Origin: Holacanthus passer
Lineage: Eukaryota > Chordata > Actinopteri > Pomacanthidae
NCBI GenBank assembly: GCA_025331565.1
Contig: JAFREQ010000041.1
Location: forward strand, 3,162,001-3,226,000
DNA length: 64,000 nucleotides
Direction of reading: 5' to 3'
Made by a program: the position numbers and the translations under genes. The notes beneath the pieces were generated by a model that worked only from the letters and a program-made list of their open reading frames with translations, searched no databases and was not told the origin of the DNA. This document shows, in pieces, positions 59,350 through 64,000 of this stretch. Positions within the stretch are counted from its first letter, which is position 1, and every line of letters starts with the position of its first letter.

Positions 59350-60890
59350 CATTTGCATTGCGCTACTGCATGTCCTCCAACCCCTTCCCCTTCTCTCTCT
59401 GCCTCAAAGCATACAAAAGCATGGCCAAAAACATTTTAGCAGCAAAAGCATTGGTGTAAAATTACTGTTTAGTGATAATCATAAACACCCAAATGATTTA
59501 CCTTGAGCTAAGTGCTCCAGTAAGATTTCTCCAAACATGGCTTGGCTCTCAGTGGTTGAGGAGATAAAGGCCCTCATGAAGGCATCAATCTCCAAAGCTT
59601 TGAAAAAGTCTGTGTGGACATTAGGAACAGGTGCGTGAGTCCCATCTGCATCATGGTGGCCCATAACCATGTTTTTAATTGCTGCAAGTTGGAGAATGGT
59701 TGCTCGGATTAGATCACATAGGTACACACAGACACAACTGTATGAGTTTGTCCACAGAATTCTTGTTTTAGGATGGAACTTAAATGGACATGACGCTACA
59801 TCTTTCACTGTGCTTTATCAAGACTCTCTGGTGATATTGCCAAACATTTTGTGCCAGAGATCAAAGCAGCCTGTGTCCAGCTCCTTGGGAAGGTGAGGGG
59901 ATTCCAAATCAACTTTTCCTCCCTCTGTTGCCGCTATAATTGCCCTCTCTTGGTTCAGTGCTCATGTCACATTCTCTTAATCAAGCTGTCTCTTTAGCTC
60001 CACTGACAGCAAGTCAACAACCTCGTCAACTAGTTACCATATCCTCTTTGCTGCATTGTGTGCCACTGCCTCTTTCTCTATGGTTTAGCAAAAGTGACCC
60101 AGGGTTCTGCTCACTCTAACAGTGGTATCTGGCATTTTCAGGTCAACTTCCAAAGGCACAAGTTTTAACCTTGTGGTCCAACTCCTCCACAATTTCTTCA
60201 TCTCAAAGTGCCATTATGCAATCTTTGAGCATGTTTCCACATTCAGGTGTACCAAGTGCATTTGCGTTGTAGCTCTGCACATTCTGGGTCACTGACTTGC
60301 AGGGTTCAAACAGTGCTTAGCTACAGAGAAGACCAAAAATGTTCTCCTTTTTGGGCTTCGTTCCACAGTCTACCAATCGATGATGTTCTGTGCAGTCGGA
60401 AACTCTTATCTTATCTTATCATCTTTCAGCAAATTCAGTGTGACCAGGAAAGTGTTTTAAGAGGACCAGACATTGTTAGTGGCGCAGATGCACCACCTCC
60501 TTGAGTACAGGCCTAGGATGAACCAAAAAGTGACTCAAAAAACTGTTTGCGCTTTGGTGATTCTCCAGTTACTGTAGCAGCACCCCATACAAAGTTCAAA
60601 TTATCTGATTGACTGAGGGCACAAGTCTTTATGGCAAGCCTGCAGTCCTGAAAAGCACCCAACTGGCTCCATGGAAGCAACATTCTACAAGATATTTAAT
60701 AGGAATGTTCATTGCTAAAAACACATCCTTGATGCAGGAGAGAATTTGTCCAGTACTTACATGGGCATTAGAAAATTGCCAAAATAAACAATTTTTTGAT
60801 GAACAGGCAACAATATCCCTGTGAATAACATGATGAAACTGTTGGATACTTCTACTTTGCATACTGTTAGACATTAAATTGTCTAACAAT
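59350..60890 (-). pseudogene. Decayed hAT-family transposase (ZMYM1-like type)
   Basis: On the - strand, 60889-60629 carries KDVFLAMNIPI and CCFHGAS, close to the KDV-L-MNIP...CYDGAS block of hAT transposases of the DUF4371/ZMYM1-like group. Around 60010-59830 a fragment reads LVDEVVDLLSVELKRQL and LNQERAIIAATEGG, interrupted by stops. Around 59710-59530, in two frames, there is the hAT dimerisation-type motif (EQPFSNLQQLKTWL) then NVHTDFFKALEIDAFMRAF. Stops and frameshifts are frequent. Terminal inverted repeats were not found. Family assignment by motif recognition. Confidence 0.6.
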
Positions 60891-62480
60891 GTGATGTGTC
60901 ACCAGGTCATAAGTATTCCATCATGTGTGGTGTCACCATGAACAGGATCCCCTTGCTGCTAAGGAATCTAATGGATCTAAACAATAGTTCCAGAATATGT
61001 TGTGTGGTTCCCTTCTGTTTGGCAAGAACATCCAGCAGCATTTTTTTATGTTCATCAAATCCCATGAAAAGACCAAACCAACAATGTACTCATCCTAGCA
61101 GTATTGTGTTTGTATCAAAACCTGATATATCTTACTCATCTGTACCATAGAGTTGCATTGTTGTCCAAAATATATTAAAAACGTTGTTGTATTGTGTGAC
61201 ATGTTCCTTGATTATCACCAATGTAGACACTGTCGTTTATTTTGACTCAATCCTATGTACACTGTCCTGCTAAGACAGTGCACAAAATTTGTATATATCT
61301 GTCACTGAAAATAGTACTCAACAAAATGCACTATTTCCTCTTTTCTGGGTTATTTTTTATTATTTGCTGTGTTAGATAACTGAGGCATTGTCACAGCACA
61401 TGTAGTATTGGTAAAATAATTTGTTTTAGGTTTAAGGGATTGAATATTGAGTAATATTTCATCATTATTCAGTATTTCTAATTTTTCAAAAATTATCTCA
61501 AACATTCAATTCTTAGGTGAAAAAAACCCACAAGAGAATTACTTAAAATATTTCAACACATTTAATTTTTTTAAAGAATAAAGGTTTAAAGGTTTATCTT
61601 TTTGCATCTGGAGTGCTGTGCATGTCTGTAGCTCAACTCTTTTCCACCAGGGGGCGGTACTGTGTCCACAGCACCCCTACTTCCCATGGCCCTGACCTGT
61701 GACTTTGACAGTATGTTTAAATACTCGTGTGTATGAGTATGAGGGTGGAAAATGTCTTTGTGAGTCACTTTTAAAGATTAACGTTCTCAGAAGGAACAAT
61801 GGTTTATCTGGATAAATCTTAAGAATGTAATCTGTATCATTAAATGTCAGTGTCTAACAAATACATTTTGTTCATGTAAAATATTATGCAACAAGCACAC
61901 CAAACTCTCAGTGGGGTTCACAATGTTTTTAAATTGTATCTCAAGTAAAAAGATTTCCTCACAGGTGGGAAAACTGCCAGTGAATCCATGAAGGGAACAA
62001 TGTGACCTTCCCTTCACAGCTGCTGAAAGAGAAAGCAAATAAACTAGTGGAGTTAATGGGTGTGCTTCAGAGTGCACAGGCTATATATTTGGTCTTGTCA
62101 GGTGAGACCATTTGATGGTGATTGCATCTATCACTGTGAGTCAGTGCAATTACTTCCAAACATAAACAACCAGTCTACTTGACATTATTGCTTGTCAGAA
62201 CATTTGATCCCAGCCATTGATATTTCACTACTTCTTTTAAAAAAACATTCATACAATGCATGAGTCATATCTTTGTAAATGAGGAAAGAAATGGCTTTCA
62301 CCCAAAAAATGACTTTGCAGGTCCAACAGTAATATGAAGGTGGGAGAACACATCTTGATTGAAACAAATAAAAAAACACAGAAACCTTGAAATTATTGAA
62401 ACAGCACACAAACACAAGTCAGTAGGTGATGAATGAGTGGGCTGGGGCTGGGCTCATCCATCACCTTACCGGTGCGCCTG
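60891..62480. other. Intergenic, no gene seen
   Basis: AT-rich, with a possible continuation of the decayed transposon to about 61170. No coding signal or RNA gene. 61562-61600 has ATAAAGGTTTAAAGGTTTAT, which vaguely resembles a Rex1 tail. Confidence 0.45.
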
Positions 62481-62840
62481 GCAGCACCAACGTGACAGGA
62501 ACGGTCAAATAACGTTTAGCACACTGGGAACCCTGTGTTTGGGGGGAGATTATTACTGTCACAGCTTTAATGGATTAGCTTGGACCAGCACACGTTCAGC
62601 CAATGGGGCATGAGGACTAAGCATTAGCATAGCTATCAGAGGTCCAGCCAGGCAGCAGCAGGTTGGTGATTGACAGATGGAGGTGGCTGCCCAGCAGACA
62701 TGCAGCCAGTCTAAGGCCAAACAGCGAGGAGCCAATTATGTGTGGAGAAACAGGGTCATTCATCATTCAGTTAGACACCTGTCCAGCCACACAAAGGAGA
62801 CTTGAGAGCCTCCGCCAGCATCCCTAGACAGAGATGATGC
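62480..62840. promoter_or_regulatory. Possible conserved non-coding element
   Basis: A non-repetitive block of even composition in AT-rich DNA, with homeodomain-type sites (TTAATGGATTAGC, CAATTATG) and a perfect PBX-MEIS composite site. Located about 14 kb beyond the inferred end of meis2. Conservation is not demonstrated. Confidence 0.35.
62667..62676 (+). promoter_or_regulatory. PBX-MEIS composite binding site TGATTGACAG
   Basis: An exact match to the consensus bound by PBX-MEIS (or PBX-PREP) heterodimers. A 10-base match is expected by chance about once per 10^6 positions per strand, so it is notable in a 64 kb window next to a Meis gene, but function is inferred. Confidence 0.45.
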
Positions 62841-63511
62841 TCATTAGATTGGACTGGGAGGAATAAAGCAAGCACAGGTTTCACATTTAGAGCACACAGC
62901 ACAAAGACAATGCAGATAATGGAAATGAGGTGCATGCAGTTTTGTAAGTGGAAGTAGAGGAGCAGAGCTTTTCTTTTCTTGTCCCATGTATCTCAGGAGG
63001 CAGAGCAAGGCACTAACACTGCCAGAGGGAGGACAAATTCCCACTAGTCTATGTATGCATGAGTGTTGCTGCAGGGTCTTTGGATGAAAATAATCTAAAA
63101 TATGTTGTGTAGCATAGCTTTTAACATGATGTTAAAGGAAGTGTCTAATAGTAATATGATTACCCAGATTCAGATTAGAGGATCAATATCATTCAAAATA
63201 TCTTTAGTACAATGATAAGTTCTGAACACCTTGAGCCTAGTTTTGCACAAATACTGGGTAAACTGAACAAACCAAACTGCCAAATATTGATACCTGTATA
63301 TAAAAAAGGAGTCTGCTTGGCACAAAATGCAAATGTCAGCATGCTAAAATATACACACACAAAGTTCTTAACTCAAGGCCCAACTTCCTTGTTTTTACAT
63401 TACTATTGTAATGCTCACACTTGAGATACAACCATGAGATGTGGCTGAAAGCTTTGGAAAACAACAAGTAACATTTTGTTTGTTTGTTTGTTTTCTTTTT
63501 GGGGGCGGGGG
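62841..63511. other. Intergenic, no gene seen
   Basis: No exon, RNA gene or classifiable repeat. Confidence 0.5.
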
Positions 63512-63530
63512 GTTTGTTTGTTTGTTTGTT

Positions 63531-63586
<56 letters not shown>
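63512..63586. repeat. (GTTT)n then (TA)n microsatellite
   Basis: Five or so GTTT units followed by about 27 TA units (63533-63586). Frames here encode repeat peptides only. Confidence 0.95.
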
Positions 63587-63587
<1 letters not shown>

Positions 63588-64000
63588 TCAGAATATAATA
63601 TATGTCCTCCCAAGAAAAATGACAGCATCTGCAATAAAGTTTTCAATTTCTAATTTTCTAACAAGCAACCTTTAGTAATTGTGTGGAAGTATTAGTTAGG
63701 AGGTCAGATGAATGGATAACAAAGTATGTTTTTTTGTTTCGTACCAAAAGTCAACTGGTTTTATTTTAACCATGGTCTGTGATGTCGAAGGTTCCCTTAC
63801 CTTTGCAGAGTAGTTTTGGGGTTTTTTTTAACCACTATGAATATAGAGTGGTACATAAATGTAACATTTCATTTATGAAAAAAATGGGAACAAAATTCTT
63901 TTCTTTTTAACAGTATATCTAAATAGTGCAGTGGTTTCACTGCTGTGCCCTTTTAGATCCAGCGGTTGTGATTTTGAACACAGGTGCGCCCAATCAGCTG
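63587..64000. other. Intergenic, no gene seen
   Basis: AT-rich, no recognisable feature to the window end. Confidence 0.5.

Noticed and set aside
1..64000. CRISPR array, operon or bacterial-type gene cluster
   Set aside because: None seen. Tandem repeats here are microsatellites or LINE-derived, and the single host gene has introns.

Overview
This is a vertebrate nuclear window, most likely from a teleost fish. The only host gene I can support is a TALE homeobox gene of the Meis family, on the + strand. Twelve coding exons (23285 to 44404) splice in frame to a 391-residue protein. It fits Meis2 better than Meis1 or Meis3, for example SGSSTNLADH at the end of exon 6 and FVLDGQQHMG in exon 11. 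The gene is compact: its coding exons span about 21 kb. The fish assignment rests on this compactness and on the repeat families present (Rex1-type LINE, L2-like tails, Tc1, piggyBac-like and hAT non-autonomous elements). I cannot tell which teleost paralog (meis2a or meis2b) this is.

Layout. 1-8.5 kb is a retrotransposon graveyard: a 5'-truncated Rex1-like LINE on the - strand (about 494-3305), then a decayed Ty3/gypsy-type element on the + strand (about 5.2-8.46 kb). 8.5-22.7 kb is upstream intergenic DNA with a piggyBac-like element nested inside an L2/SINE-like repeat (9414-10570), microsatellites, a large interspersed repeat (19.3-20.7 kb) and stretches that look like conserved non-coding DNA. 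22.7-48.3 kb is the meis2-like gene. Exons 1-6 lie within 2.2 kb and the homeodomain is split over exons 8-10. Intron 7 (8.8 kb) carries a hAT-type non-autonomous element, an LTR-like fragment and microsatellites. A strong splice donor 38 bases after the stop codon suggests an intron in the 3' UTR, with a terminal exon near 47361 and a poly(A) signal at 48225. 48.3-64 kb is downstream DNA with a nearly full-length but dead Tc1/mariner element with exact TA ends (51099-52742), an interrupted LTR-like sequence (54.6-56.1 kb), L2-like LINE tails, a decayed hAT transposase (59.5-60.9 kb) and a perfect PBX-MEIS composite site at 62667.

The host content is one developmental transcription factor and its probable regulatory DNA. 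Meis2 acts in the nucleus with PBX and HOX proteins. The mobile elements are all non-functional as read here. I see no bacterial-type operon, CRISPR array or new multi-gene system. The points most worth checking are the 3' UTR intron and the alternative C-terminus it could allow, a possible frame-breaking exon in intron 6, the cleanly resolved nested transposon with CTAA target duplications, and the repeated Rex1-type 3' tails.
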